A stretch of DNA of 64,000 nucleotides. It comes from Nesterenkonia sp. Act20. Its GTDB lineage: Bacteria > Actinomycetota > Actinomycetes > Actinomycetales > Micrococcaceae. Every line of letters starts with the position of its first letter. Position 1 is the first letter of the stretch. The translations under genes and the position numbers were made by a program. Location of the stretch: contig NZ_JADPQH010000002.1 in assembly GCF_019173455.1 (NCBI RefSeq), positions 697,490-761,489 of the forward strand. The letters are read 5' to 3'. A model generated the notes under the pieces. It was not told the DNA's origin. It was given only the letters and a program-made list of their open reading frames with translations, and ran no database searches. Shown here piece after piece: positions 25,466 through 34,546 of this stretch.

Positions 25466-26905
25466 TCAGCTCTCGCGTGAGATCCGGATCATGTCCTCAC
25501 GCTCGACGACCTTGACCCGCTCCCTGGCGCCGCCGTCGGGCAGCGGACCGTAGGACTCGCCCAGGGACATCTCATGGGCGTCGAGCTTCTGCCAGCCGCC
25601 CCAGGTGGTGTACTCCACGCCGCGGGACTCGAGCAGCTCGATGACGGCGTCCTCCTCCGGGACCTCTGCCACCGGAAGGTGGTGCAGGTCCTCGAGCAGG
25701 CAGCCGATGGTCTCCAGCGCGTCACCCTTGGTGTGGCCGATCAGGCCCACCGGCCCACGCTTGATCCATCCGGTGGCGTAGATGCCCGGCACGTGCGCTC
25801 CGGCCTCGTCGATGACTCGGCCGGCCTCGTTGACGAGCACGCCGCGTCGGGAGTCGAACGGCAGCCCGGCGATCTCGGAGCCCAGGTAGCCCACGGCCCG
25901 GTAGACGGCCTGTACCTCGTAGTCCTGGAACTCGCCGGTGCCACGGACGTTTCCGGTGCCGTCGAGCTCCATGCGTTCGAAGCGCACGCCCGCCACCGCG
26001 CCGGTACCCTGGCCGGACGCGTCGGTGCCCTCCAGGATCTCCACGGGCTGCTGCAGGAAGTGCAGGTGCAGCTTCCGCGAGGCCTCGGTCTCACGGTCCT
26101 CCTGCTCCACCAGCCAGTTCCCCAGCGTATTGACCATGGTCTTGACCTGGTTGTTCGTCTTGATCGCTTCGTCGGAGCCCTCGTCGAAGTCGAAGTCCTC
26201 CTCGTAGAGGATGATGTCCACGTCCTTGCTGTGCGAGAGTTCGCGCAGCTCCAGCGGGGTGAACTTCACCTGGGCGGGCCCCCGGCGGCCGAAGATATGC
26301 ACATCACTGACCGGGGAGGACTTCAGCCCGGCGTAGACGTTCTCCGGAATCTCGGTGGTGAGCATGTCCTCGGCGTGCTTGGAGAGCACCCGGGCGACGT
26401 CCAGGGCCACGTTGCCGTTGCCGATGACGGCGACCTTCTCTGCGGTCAGCGGCCAGTCACGGGGATAGTCCGGATGGCCGTCGTACCAGGAGACGAAGTC
26501 GGCGGCGCCGAAGCTGCCCTCAAGCTCGATCCCGGGGATGTTCAGCTCCGCGTCCTTGATGGCGCCGGTGGCGAAGATCACGGCGTCGTAGTGTCGCCGG
26601 AGGTCCTCAATGCTCAGGTCCTCACCGATGTTCACATTGCCGATGAGCCGGATGTCGCCGCGGTCGAGCACCTTGTGCAGCGCCTTGACGATGCCCTTGA
26701 TCCGCGGGTGGTCGGGTGCGACCCCGTATCGGATGAGGCCGAAGGGCGCCGGATAGCGGTCGTAGAGGTCGATACTGAACTCGAAGTCGCTCTTCTTCTG
26801 CGCCTTCGCCAGGATGTCGGAGGCATAGACACCTGCGGGACCGGCGCCGACGACGGCGACTCGGATGGCCCGGTCTGCTGGCCGCTGCGAGGAATTCTGG
26901 GACAC
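25466..26905 (-). CDS. fprA: Ferredoxin/adrenodoxin-type NADP+ reductase
   Basis: The 479-residue flavoprotein has FAD site VVGAGPAGVYASDIL, PAPFGLIRYGVAPDH, an NADP site VIGNGNVALDVARVL, FGRRGPAQVKFT, and a C-terminal GWIKRGPVGLIGHTKGDA. This is the mycobacterial FprA/adrenodoxin-reductase pattern, transferring electrons between NADPH and ferredoxin. The GTG at 26905 is preceded by GGAAG. No ferredoxin gene is adjacent. Confidence 0.92.
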   Translation of the reverse strand: MSQNSSQRPADRAIRVAVVGAGPAGVYASDILAKAQKKSDFEFSIDLYDRYPAPFGLIRYGVAPDHPRIKGIVKALHKVLDRGDIRLIGNVNIGEDLSIEDLRRHYDAVIFATGAIKDAELNIPGIELEGSFGAADFVSWYDGHPDYPRDWPLTAEKVAVIGNGNVALDVARVLSKHAEDMLTTEIPENVYAGLKSSPVSDVHIFGRRGPAQVKFTPLELRELSHSKDVDIILYEEDFDFDEGSDEAIKTNNQVKTMVNTLGNWLVEQEDRETEASRKLHLHFLQQPVEILEGTDASGQGTGAVAGVRFERMELDGTGNVRGTGEFQDYEVQAVYRAVGYLGSEIAGLPFDSRRGVLVNEAGRVIDEAGAHVPGIYATGWIKRGPVGLIGHTKGDALETIGCLLEDLHHLPVAEVPEEDAVIELLESRGVEYTTWGGWQKLDAHEMSLGESYGPLPDGGARERVKVVEREDMIRISRES

Positions 26906-26992
26906 GGATAGCTTCCTATCGATCGATTAACTCAGCACAGTATGCCGTATTGGGATGAACGCCGGCGGCCCGCGAGGATGTTCCCGGTCTTC

Positions 26993-26998
26993 TAGACT
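26993..26998 (+). promoter_or_regulatory. -10 box TAGACT before the SUKH-like gene, leaderless
   Basis: TAGACT is followed by 6 nt (GAGGCC) and the ATG at 27005. Confidence 0.5.
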
Positions 26999-27004
26999 GA
27001 GGCC

Positions 27005-27451
27005 ATGGCCGATATGTTCCTGGAGAAGTTCCGCGCCCTGGTGCCCGAATATCTCGATGAGAAGTGGACCCCGGAAGAGGGCTACACCGAAGCGGAGCTG
27101 CGTGAGCTCATCGCCGATTCCGAGCTGCCGGCCGAGCTGAAAGCCCGTCAGCGACTGCCTCAGGTGCTCGAGGAGTTCTATCTCGCGCTGGGCCGTTGTG
27201 AGGAGATCATGGAGGCCTATCACTTCTTCTTCGACCCCGATGAGCTGACCGTCGAGGACGGGCACCTGCTCTTCCTCGAAGATGAGGAGGAGCGCTGGGT
27301 CTGGGGCGTCGATGTGGACTCCCTCGATGTGCCCGATCCGCTCATCGCCCGGCGCAGCAGCAACTCCGGAATGTGGAATGACGAGGGCGCCACCGTCAGC
27401 GAGTTCGTCTTCGACCTGCTGGAGTTCTCCTTCGAGGAGGAGACGCCATGA
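27005..27451 (+). CDS. Hypothetical acidic protein, SMI1/KNR4 (SUKH)-like
   Basis: The 148-residue acidic protein has features reminiscent of the SUKH fold: LPQVLEEFYLALGR, a YHFFFDPDEL segment, a strand ending WVWGVDVDSL, VPDPLIARR and a WNDEGATVSEFVFDLL end. SUKH proteins include many toxin-immunity proteins, but also housekeeping ones. The assignment is tentative. It overlaps the HIT hydrolase gene (ATGA), so the two are co-translated, and no toxin is near. The start appears leaderless. Confidence 0.55.
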   Translation: MADMFLEKFRALVPEYLDEKWTPEEGYTEAELRELIADSELPAELKARQRLPQVLEEFYLALGRCEEIMEAYHFFFDPDELTVEDGHLLFLEDEEERWVWGVDVDSLDVPDPLIARRSSNSGMWNDEGATVSEFVFDLLEFSFEEETP

Positions 27452-27957
27452 GCGTCTCGGATCTGCGGCAGCTGTGGCCCTCGCATGCTCCTGAAGGCTA
27501 TTCCTGCCCGTTCTGCGGGCTGGCCCGCGGCGAGGTGGACCAGCCGTCAAACCGCTGCGAGCTGACCGACCTGGTCCATCAGGACGATGACGTGCTGGTG
27601 TTCATGGCCTGCGACGGCTTCGGTCCGCATGAGGGACACGCCATGATCACCCCGGTGCAGCACCGTGAAGCGCTCTATGACCTCGAGGACGAGCTGCTGT
27701 CCAAGATCGCCATCATGTCCCGAGATGTCTCCAAGGCGATGAAGCTGGCGTGGAACCCCGAGGGAACCTCCGTGCGCCAGCACAACGAGCCGGCCGGGAA
27801 CCAGCACGTGTGGCACTACCACCTGCATGTCTTTCCGCGGTACTCCGACGACATGCTCTACCGGCAGATACGACATCCGGTGCCGGTGGCGGTGCGCGCC
27901 GAGAAGGCGCTCGAGCTGCGTGCCGCATTGACGCAGATCCTCGCCGCGAAGAACTAG
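27448..27957 (+). CDS. HIT-family hydrolase (Ap4A/AMP-type)
   Basis: The 169-residue HIT protein has an N-terminal zinc-like pair CPFCG, the GHAMITPVQH segment, and the histidine triad HVWHYHLHVFPRY. It would hydrolyse nucleotide phosphoanhydrides or phosphoramidates such as diadenosine polyphosphates. Its start overlaps the stop of the upstream SUKH-like gene. Confidence 0.9.
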   Translation: MSVSDLRQLWPSHAPEGYSCPFCGLARGEVDQPSNRCELTDLVHQDDDVLVFMACDGFGPHEGHAMITPVQHREALYDLEDELLSKIAIMSRDVSKAMKLAWNPEGTSVRQHNEPAGNQHVWHYHLHVFPRYSDDMLYRQIRHPVPVAVRAEKALELRAALTQILAAKN

Positions 27958-27970
27958 CGCAGCCGCGCAA

Positions 27971-28011
27971 GCTCCGGCTCAACGAGGTCCGGCTCAGTCA
28001 GCTCCGGCTCA
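27971..28011. repeat. Three degenerate copies of an 11-nt repeat
   Basis: GCTCCGGCTCA occurs at 27971 and 28001, and a variant GGTCCGGCTCA between them, in the spacer between the HIT hydrolase and polyprenyl synthase stop codons. No hairpin is evident. Confidence 0.5.
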
Positions 28012-29061
28012 GCCCTCGCGCTCGACCACCGCATCGGCGAAGGCCAGCAGCGCCGACTTCACCGTGCTCTGCGGCAGCTCGGTGATCGCGGCCTTCGCCT
28101 TATCGGCCCAGCTGTGGGCCACCTGCCAGGACTCCTCGGTCACCGGATGAGCGACGACGGCGACCACTGCCTCGGCCAGCGCCGCATCTGAGCTGAGGTC
28201 GCCGTCGATCAGGGCGAGGACGCGTGCCGCCTCCTGCTGGTCCTGTTCGGACTCGGCCGACTGCGCGTGCTGACGCAGCATGAGCACCGGCAGTGTGGAG
28301 ACTCCCTCACGCAGATCGGTGCCGGGGGTCTTGCCCGAGGACTCGGGATCCGCCGTGAGGTCGATGACGTCATCGGCGAGCTGGAAGGCCACACCCACGG
28401 CCTCGCCGTATTCCTCGAGCATCGCGATGGTCTCTTCGGAGCAGCCGCCGAAATGTGCGCCGAGCCGCGACGCGGCGGCGACCAGGGAGCCGGTCTTGTC
28501 CCCGATGACGCGCAGGTAATGCGCGTAGGCGTCCTCGCCCTCCTGGGGGCCCACAGTCTCGTGGAGCTGGCCCATGACGAGGCGCTCGAAGGTCTGTGCC
28601 TGGATCTTCGAGGCCTCCACGCCGAGCTCGGACATCAGCCGGGACGCGCGCGCGAGGATCAGATCTCCGGTGAGGATGGCCACCGAGTTTCCCCACACCT
28701 GATGCGCCGCGGGTGCTCCCCGACGCACAGGAGCGGAGTCCATCACGTCGTCGTGGTAGAGCGTGGCCAGGTGTGTCATCTCCATCACTGCAGCGGCTCG
28801 GCGGACACGATCGTCCACGCCCTCGCCGATCATGGAGGTCAGCACGGTCAGCAGCGGCCGTACTCGCTTGCCACCGGCCTGAGCGAGGTAGCGCGCGGAG
28901 GCGTTGACCAGCTCGTCCGCGCTGGTCAACGAGCCGAGGAGGTCTGCCTCGACCTGCGTCAGCGCCTCCGAGACCTCGTTGGCGAGCGCCAGGTCCTCGG
29001 CCAGCACATCGAAGCCGGCGGGCAGCTTCGTGGTCAGGGGATCAGCGGCTGATTCAGTCAT
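28009..29061 (-). CDS. Long-chain polyprenyl diphosphate synthase (menaquinone side chain)
   Basis: The 350-residue trans-prenyltransferase has the first aspartate-rich motif in TLYHDDVMD and the second in LADDVIDLTAD. The residues before the first motif (EMTHLATLY) are small enough to allow long-chain products. It would make the C35-C45 isoprenoid that MenA attaches to the naphthoquinone ring. It is transcribed in the same direction as menG, just upstream; a TAGGCT box (29070-29075) lies 8 nt before its ATG. Confidence 0.9.
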   Translation of the reverse strand: MTESAADPLTTKLPAGFDVLAEDLALANEVSEALTQVEADLLGSLTSADELVNASARYLAQAGGKRVRPLLTVLTSMIGEGVDDRVRRAAAVMEMTHLATLYHDDVMDSAPVRRGAPAAHQVWGNSVAILTGDLILARASRLMSELGVEASKIQAQTFERLVMGQLHETVGPQEGEDAYAHYLRVIGDKTGSLVAAASRLGAHFGGCSEETIAMLEEYGEAVGVAFQLADDVIDLTADPESSGKTPGTDLREGVSTLPVLMLRQHAQSAESEQDQQEAARVLALIDGDLSSDAALAEAVVAVVAHPVTEESWQVAHSWADKAKAAITELPQSTVKSALLAFADAVVEREG

Positions 29062-29082
29062 CGGTGTCTAGCCTATCCAGGT

Positions 29083-29811
29083 TCAGGATGCGGGGAGGGC
29101 GCTGGGCTTGATGGCGTGATGGATCGCGACGATCCCGCCGGTGAGATTGCGGTAACGCACCTCCGCGTAGCCGGCGGCGGCGATGTCAGCGGCCAGGTGA
29201 TCCTGGTCGGGCCAGGCGCGGATGGACTCCGCGAGGTACACATAGGCCTCTGGGTTCGAAGAGACCGCGCGGGCCGTGGGCGGCAGCGCGCGCATCAGGT
29301 ACTCGTTGTAGACCGTGTTGAAGAGCTTGTTCGTGGGGTCCGAGAACTCCATGACGGCCAGCCGACCCCCGGGGGCGGTCACCCGGAGCATCTCGCGCAG
29401 ACCGGCCAGCGGATCCACGATGTTACGCAGCCCGAAGGAGATGGTCACGGCATCGAAGCTGTCATCGGCGAACGGCAGGTTCATCGCGTCTCCGGCGATG
29501 AACGTCATGTCCGGACGGCGTCGCTTGCCCACCTGGAGCATCCCGGAGGAGAAGTCGCACGCCACGGCCTCGGCGCCAGCGTCATGGAAGGGCTCGGTGG
29601 AGCTTCCTGTTCCGGCTGCCAGGTCGAGGACCCGTTCACCTGGGGCGACGGCGAGCGCGGCGACGAGCTGCTTACGCCAGCGCTTCGTCTGTCCCAGCGA
29701 GAGCACGTCATTGGTGAGGTCATAGCGGTCGGCGACCTCGTCGAACATCGAGGCGACGTCCTGAGGGTTCTTCGCGAGGCTTGCGCGGCTTCCGGTGCTG
29801 GGGCGATTCAC
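29083..29811 (-). CDS. menG: Demethylmenaquinone methyltransferase
   Basis: The 242-residue UbiE/MenG methyltransferase shows [19 protein letters not shown], the SAM loop [32 protein letters not shown] and [12 protein letters not shown]. It performs the last step of menaquinone synthesis. GTG 29811 is the start, with GGGAG 9 nt upstream; the frame stays open further upstream, but that part opposes menF and has no similarity. It lies upstream of the polyprenyl synthase gene in the same direction, divergent from menF. Confidence 0.93.
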   Translation of the reverse strand: MNRPSTGSRASLAKNPQDVASMFDEVADRYDLTNDVLSLGQTKRWRKQLVAALAVAPGERVLDLAAGTGSSTEPFHDAGAEAVACDFSSGMLQVGKRRRPDMTFIAGDAMNLPFADDSFDAVTISFGLRNIVDPLAGLREMLRVTAPGGRLAVMEFSDPTNKLFNTVYNEYLMRALPPTARAVSSNPEAYVYLAESIRAWPDQDHLAADIAAAGYAEVRYRNLTGGIVAIHHAIKPSALPAS

Positions 29812-29856
29812 CTTGGCATTCTCCCACACACGGGCATCGCTGCCGCCGCCATGTCC

Positions 29857-29862
29857 TAGACT
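29857..29862 (+). promoter_or_regulatory. -10 box TAGACT of menF
   Basis: TAGACT lies 9 nt before the menF ATG (29872). There is no ribosome-binding site, so the transcript is leaderless or nearly so. Confidence 0.45.
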
Positions 29863-29871
29863 TGTCCAGCC

Positions 29872-31296
29872 ATGACAGCGCTTCCCGGTTCCCTCGACGC
29901 CACCACGCTGGTGGTGGATCTTCCCGGAGGCAGCTCGCTCGCGGATCTGCTGCCCGCGCTGGAGCCCAGCGCCGTATGGCTGCTGCGCGGTGACGGGCTC
30001 ATCGGGCTTGGGGCCGCGGCACACATCCGGGCCCACGGTGCCGAGCGCTTCGCCGAGCTCGCGCAGTGGCATGCTCAGCATCTGGCCCCGCTGGGTGAGA
30101 CCTCTCCGCTTCCGGACGACCTGGTCGGGATCCCCGGAGCAGGCCCCGTGGCGCTGACCTCCATCACCTATTCCTCCTCCTCGGCGGCCGACTCGCATCT
30201 GATCCTGCCCGAGCTGATCCTCGGCTCGGCGCAGGGGAAGGCGTGGATCACGGCAGTCTTCCGCGTTCCCGACTGGGACGAGGACTTCGAGGAGATGGAC
30301 GAGCCAGCAGCTCAGACCCACGACGGCGCGGCGCAGGTGACGAACTCCCGGCGACTCCACGCGCTGCTGGCCAAGCACGGACTGCAGCTGAACGCGGGAC
30401 GGCTCAGTCTGATCAGCGCCGCAGCGCCTGCGTCCAGAAGACGTGACGGGCACACGGCAGGGAGCTCCTCGCGTCCCGCCACCTCGCTGATCCAGGGCTC
30501 GCACTCCGAGCAGCATTACCTGCGCGCCGTGCGCGCCGGTGTGGACGCGATCGAGCACCGCCGGCTGGAGAAGCTGGTGCTGGCTCGCGACGTCGTCGTC
30601 GCCGCCGACGCGCCGCTGCCCACCGGTCCGCTGCTGGCGTCACTCGCCGCCGACTACGCGGACTGCTGGACCTACCTGGCAGGCGATGTGCTCGGCGCGA
30701 CCCCGGAGATGCTGGTCAAGATCCGTGGACAGGACCTCTCCGCACGGGTGCTCGCCGGCACCGTGGATGGGCGTGAGGGGCTTCAGCGCGCACGCACGCT
30801 GCTGCTTGAAGACCCGAAGCAGCGCGACGAGCATCGCCTGGCGGCCCAGTCGCTGTTGGATCAGCTGGCACCGGTGGCTCATCAGCTTCACGCGGAGGAT
30901 CCACCCGCGGTGCTTGAGCTGCCCAATGTCTTCCACCTCTCCACCGACGTCACCGGGCGGCTGACCGCTGAGACCCCGGCCCTGCTGGTGGCCGAGCGCG
31001 CGCATCCCACCGCCGCAGTCTGCGGCACTCCCACAGCCACCGCCGCGGAGCTGATCAGCACCCTGGAGGGCCTCGATCGGGGGGCGTTCTCCGGTCCGGT
31101 GGGGTGGATCGACGCGCAGGGCAATGCCGACTTCGGCATCGCCCTGCGCGGAGGGATCTTGCAGGAGCAGGGCACGCAGGTCAGGCTCTACGCGGGCTGC
31201 GGGATCGTGGCGGGATCGGTCCCTGAGGAGGAGCTGGCCGAGACCTGGGCGAAGATGCGCCCGATGCTCGGCGCCCTCGGCGTCCCCCAGCCCTGA
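29872..31296 (+). CDS. menF: Isochorismate synthase
   Basis: The 474-residue chorismate-binding enzyme has a variable N-terminal half and a conserved C-terminal half: [63 protein letters not shown] and [10 protein letters not shown]. It converts chorismate to isochorismate, the entry to menaquinone. It is divergent from menG and converges on menD. Confidence 0.92.
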   Translation: MTALPGSLDATTLVVDLPGGSSLADLLPALEPSAVWLLRGDGLIGLGAAAHIRAHGAERFAELAQWHAQHLAPLGETSPLPDDLVGIPGAGPVALTSITYSSSSAADSHLILPELILGSAQGKAWITAVFRVPDWDEDFEEMDEPAAQTHDGAAQVTNSRRLHALLAKHGLQLNAGRLSLISAAAPASRRRDGHTAGSSSRPATSLIQGSHSEQHYLRAVRAGVDAIEHRRLEKLVLARDVVVAADAPLPTGPLLASLAADYADCWTYLAGDVLGATPEMLVKIRGQDLSARVLAGTVDGREGLQRARTLLLEDPKQRDEHRLAAQSLLDQLAPVAHQLHAEDPPAVLELPNVFHLSTDVTGRLTAETPALLVAERAHPTAAVCGTPTATAAELISTLEGLDRGAFSGPVGWIDAQGNADFGIALRGGILQEQGTQVRLYAGCGIVAGSVPEEELAETWAKMRPMLGALGVPQP

Positions 31297-31307
31297 CCCA
31301 CCCTCCC

Positions 31308-31384
31308 GGCGTTTTACCTCCCCGTACGTGAACTACCCCGCCGACCGTCGGGCCGGTATTCCTCGTAGGACGGGGTAAAACGCC
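31308..31384. terminator. Long hairpin between convergent menF and menD
   Basis: GGCGTTTTACC (31308-31318) pairs exactly with GGTAAAACGCC (31374-31384), extended by CCCGT/ACGGG after a 2-nt bulge. The ~45-nt loop contains further GC pairing. TTTT lies inside the arm rather than after it. Confidence 0.6.
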
Positions 31385-31395
31385 AGGGGGTGGGG

Positions 31396-33363
31396 TCAGA
31401 GGTGCTCGGAGGCGCTGCGCAGCCGGGCATGGAAGTCACGCAGCACCGTGCGATCGGTGCGCACCTCGATGATCCGGATCCCGATCCGGTCCTCGATCCC
31501 GGAGAGCCCCTCCCCGAGGGACTCCAGGTCATCCGCGAAGTGATACTCATGGCCGTAGGCGTCCGCGAGCGCCTCGATGTCCACGGTCTGCGGTGTGCCG
31601 AAGAAACGCTCCACCGTCTCGGCCTGGCCCTCGCGGCGCCCGACCGCGCCATGCTCGAGCTGGTCGAAGATCGCCCCGCCGGAGTCGTTGACCACCACGA
31701 TGTCCAGGTCCGGCTCCCGCTCCGTGGCCGGCACGAGCAGGGCGTTGACGTCATGCAGGAAGGTCAGATCACCCACCAGCGCGGTGACGCGGGTGTTCCT
31801 CGCCAGAGCGATCCCGGAGGCCGCCGAGAGGTTGCCGTCGATGCCGGCCAGGCCGCGCATCGCGTAGACCCGGCGTCCGCCGTCGTCCGCAACTCGAGAC
31901 CGGGGACCCGACTCGGACTCCAGCACGCTGCGATTGAGAACCGCCGCCAGGTCCACGTCTCGGATCACCGAGGAGGATCCCAGCAGCAGCGGGGTCTTGA
32001 CCGTCTCGGCCACGAACTGGGCCACCCGCACCGAGGACAGCTCACCTTGGGCGAGGGTCTCCTGCTCGGTCAGCGCGGCGTCGATCAGGCGCTGCGCCGC
32101 CAGGCCGCGCTCCGACCAGGCGTCCTGCCAACCGGCGGGCGCGACACCAGCGAAGAGCGCGATGGAGGGCAGATCGGCAAGACGACGGCGCGCGAGCCGG
32201 TGATCGAACCAGGCCTCACCGCCGGGGGCATACTGCACCGCCTCGACGTCCGCGCGATTGATCAGCTGCTGAACCGGCCGGGTCAGGGTGGGGCGTCCGG
32301 CCACCACGACGCGCTCGATGCTCCCCGCCAGCTCACTCGCGGGAGATCCCTCTGGAGCCTGCAGGATCAGTCGGTAGCCCTGGATGGCACCGAGGTCGCT
32401 CCAGCGCGCATCACTGCTGGGCTCCGCCAGCAGCGGGTGGCCCAGTCGGCGCGCCAGCTCTCGCGCCTCGGCCGGCGCCTCGGCACCCATCACAAAGACG
32501 GTGCGCCGGGGTGCGAGCTGCGGGCCGGACTCTGCGGGGGCCTGAGCGGGGTCCTGCGCCTCCCGATTGCCCTCTGTGCGTTCTGCGGCAGCGGGGTCCT
32601 GCGCATCGACGGCCGGCCGATCCGCCGCTCGATCGCCGAGGATCTCTCCTCCGATGATCTCGGCGCGCAGCTGTTCCGGAGAGCCGGTCCCGGTTACTCG
32701 GCGGGGAACGAACGGCGTGCGCGCCCAGCGCTGAGCTCCCGGCTGGTGCGCGGCTGCCGGTTCGGAGGGAACCAGCGGGTCGCGGAAACCGATGTTCAGA
32801 TGCACCGGTCCCGGAGAGGACCCGGTGGCGACGCGCAGCAGCAGTCCGACCTGCGTCTCGGCGGCGAGCATGTCGTCACGGGACTCGGGCTCCAGCCGCG
32901 CCTCCCCCTGCTCCAGGTGGATCTCATCACGCACCCGTCCGGCGAACATGCCCTGCTGCCAGGCCGTCTGGTTCGCGCCGGTGCCATGCAGCTCCTCGGG
33001 CCGGTCAGCGGTGATCGCCACGAGGGGCACCCCGGAGAGATCGGCCTCCATCATCGCCGGCAGCAGATTGCCCGCAGCCGTGCCCGAGGTGGTGACCACC
33101 CCGACCGGGCTCTTCGTCGCGAGCGCGATCCCCAGCGCAGTGAACGCAGCCGAGCGTTCGTCGATGCGCACATGCACGGTGATCGCACCGAGATCCTCTG
33201 CCTCCCGCAGGGCGTAGGCCATGGGCGCCGAGCGGGAACCGGGCGCCAGCACGATATGGCGCATGCTCATGGTGAGTCCACGGATCACCCGCCGGGCAAG
33301 CCGCAGGGATTCGACGTCGTAGGAGTCGTCGAATTCACGAAACGGTCGCCGGCTTGTCGTCAT
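31396..33363 (-). CDS. menD: SEPHCHC synthase (2-succinyl-5-enolpyruvyl-6-hydroxy-3-cyclohexene-1-carboxylate synthase)
   Basis: The 655-residue ThDP enzyme has VVTSGTAAGNLLPAMMEADL, ITADRPEELHGTGANQTA and C-terminal VVNDSGGAIFDQLEHG. It joins isochorismate and 2-oxoglutarate. An extra Ala/Glu/Gln/Pro-rich low-complexity stretch near residues 225-275 lies between the first and middle domains and makes the protein longer than most MenD (~550-600). It ends 23 nt upstream of nothing essential: its 3' end faces menF across a hairpin. The start follows menC by 9 nt in the same operon. Confidence 0.93.
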   Translation of the reverse strand: MTTSRRPFREFDDSYDVESLRLARRVIRGLTMSMRHIVLAPGSRSAPMAYALREAEDLGAITVHVRIDERSAAFTALGIALATKSPVGVVTTSGTAAGNLLPAMMEADLSGVPLVAITADRPEELHGTGANQTAWQQGMFAGRVRDEIHLEQGEARLEPESRDDMLAAETQVGLLLRVATGSSPGPVHLNIGFRDPLVPSEPAAAHQPGAQRWARTPFVPRRVTGTGSPEQLRAEIIGGEILGDRAADRPAVDAQDPAAAERTEGNREAQDPAQAPAESGPQLAPRRTVFVMGAEAPAEARELARRLGHPLLAEPSSDARWSDLGAIQGYRLILQAPEGSPASELAGSIERVVVAGRPTLTRPVQQLINRADVEAVQYAPGGEAWFDHRLARRRLADLPSIALFAGVAPAGWQDAWSERGLAAQRLIDAALTEQETLAQGELSSVRVAQFVAETVKTPLLLGSSSVIRDVDLAAVLNRSVLESESGPRSRVADDGGRRVYAMRGLAGIDGNLSAASGIALARNTRVTALVGDLTFLHDVNALLVPATEREPDLDIVVVNDSGGAIFDQLEHGAVGRREGQAETVERFFGTPQTVDIEALADAYGHEYHFADDLESLGEGLSGIEDRIGIRIIEVRTDRTVLRDFHARLRSASEHL

Positions 33364-33372
33364 GGCCCAATC

Positions 33373-34503
33373 CTAGAAGCTGTGCGACGACGGCGGTTCC
33401 GCACCCGGATCTGGGCGCGCTTCCGCGCCCGGCTCCGCGCGCCTTGTCAGTTCGGCATAGGCCGCACGCAGCCGAGCGAACCACCACTCGGCGCGGTCTC
33501 CGCTGATCCGGTGACGGTGCAGCAGCTCCGCAGACGGGACGACGGCGGCGGGCACGCTCAGCGCTCCGGCCACCGGGATCAGCGGGGCGTCGAGCACGTC
33601 CTCGGTGAACAGGGCGGCGGTGCCCAGGCCGCAGGCATACGGCAGCTCCGGCAGCCGGGCCGCCAGTGCCAGTCCGGCCGCCAGACCCACGGAGGTGTCC
33701 AGGGCGGAGGAGACGACGGCGTCCAGCCCCGCCTGCTCCACGATGCGCAGCGCCCGGTCCACCCCGCCCAGCGGAGGGACCTTGACCACGATCAGGTCGG
33801 CCGCACCCAGGCGAGCCACGCGCAACGGATCCTCAGCCTTGCGCACCGCCTCATCGGCGGCGATGCGCAGCGGGGCCCCGTCGGACGTGACCCCCGCCGC
33901 TGCCAGCGCCTCGCGCAGCTCGGCCAGCGGCTCCACCCCGGCCACCGGCTGTTCTGCGTACTCGAAGTTGCCCCCCGCGGCCTCGGCGAGCGCCGCGAGC
34001 GCAGGCACCGCCTCGGCGATGCTCCATCCCCCATTGGCATCGGCTCGAAGTCCTGCATCGGGCACCAGCCGTCGCACCTCCCGGAACCGGGCGACGTCCT
34101 CGGCCAGAGTCTGCCCCGGCTCGGCCACCTTGACCTTCACCGCCGGGATGGACTCCACGGCCCCGAAGCGGCGCAGCACCGACTCGACCTGATCAGGGCC
34201 GACGGCCGGCATGGTCGCGTTGACCGGAATGGAGGTGCGCAGCGGTGTTCCCCAGCCGTGCCACCCCGCCTCGAGCGCGGCCCGCAGCCAGTGGGCCGAC
34301 TCTGCGGCCCCGTACTCGGGGAACGGGGAGAACTCTCCCCACCCCCGAGGGCCCTCCACCAGCAGCGCCTCACGGTGAATCTGACCACGAAATCTCGTGC
34401 GCAGCGGCAGCGAGACCACATGGGCACGCTCCAGCACCTCATGGAGATCGGGGTGCTGCCAGCCGTGCGAACCCGGCTCCGGTGCTTCGCTGTGGGGATC
34501 CAT
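33373..34503 (-). CDS. menC: o-Succinylbenzoate synthase
   Basis: The 376-residue enolase-superfamily enzyme has the expected residues: VKVKVAEPG (catalytic Lys), LRADANGGW (metal Asp), EYAEQPV (Glu), RIAADEAV (Asp) and LIVVKVPPLGG (Lys). It dehydrates SHCHC to o-succinylbenzoate. ATG 34503 is preferred: TAGACT (34511-34516) lies 7 nt upstream, giving a leaderless start divergent from the PAP2 gene. Upstream in-frame codons show no similarity. It is followed by menD. Confidence 0.92.
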   Translation of the reverse strand: MDPHSEAPEPGSHGWQHPDLHEVLERAHVVSLPLRTRFRGQIHREALLVEGPRGWGEFSPFPEYGAAESAHWLRAALEAGWHGWGTPLRTSIPVNATMPAVGPDQVESVLRRFGAVESIPAVKVKVAEPGQTLAEDVARFREVRRLVPDAGLRADANGGWSIAEAVPALAALAEAAGGNFEYAEQPVAGVEPLAELREALAAAGVTSDGAPLRIAADEAVRKAEDPLRVARLGAADLIVVKVPPLGGVDRALRIVEQAGLDAVVSSALDTSVGLAAGLALAARLPELPYACGLGTAALFTEDVLDAPLIPVAGALSVPAAVVPSAELLHRHRISGDRAEWWFARLRAAYAELTRRAEPGAEARPDPGAEPPSSHSF

Positions 34504-34510
34504 GTCATTC

Positions 34511-34516
34511 AGTCTA
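34511..34516 (-). promoter_or_regulatory. -10 box TAGACT of menC, leaderless
   Basis: On the minus strand TAGACT is followed by 7 nt and the menC ATG (34503). The divergent PAP2 gene has a weaker GATACT box at 34534-34539, 7 nt before its ATG. Confidence 0.5.
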
Positions 34517-34546
34517 GGCAGAGCCGGACCTGCGATACTGGGGCAC

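Noticed and set aside
29812-30558. Upstream extension of the menG frame
   Set aside because: It opposes menF and lacks similarity; a GTG with a ribosome-binding site fits the family start.
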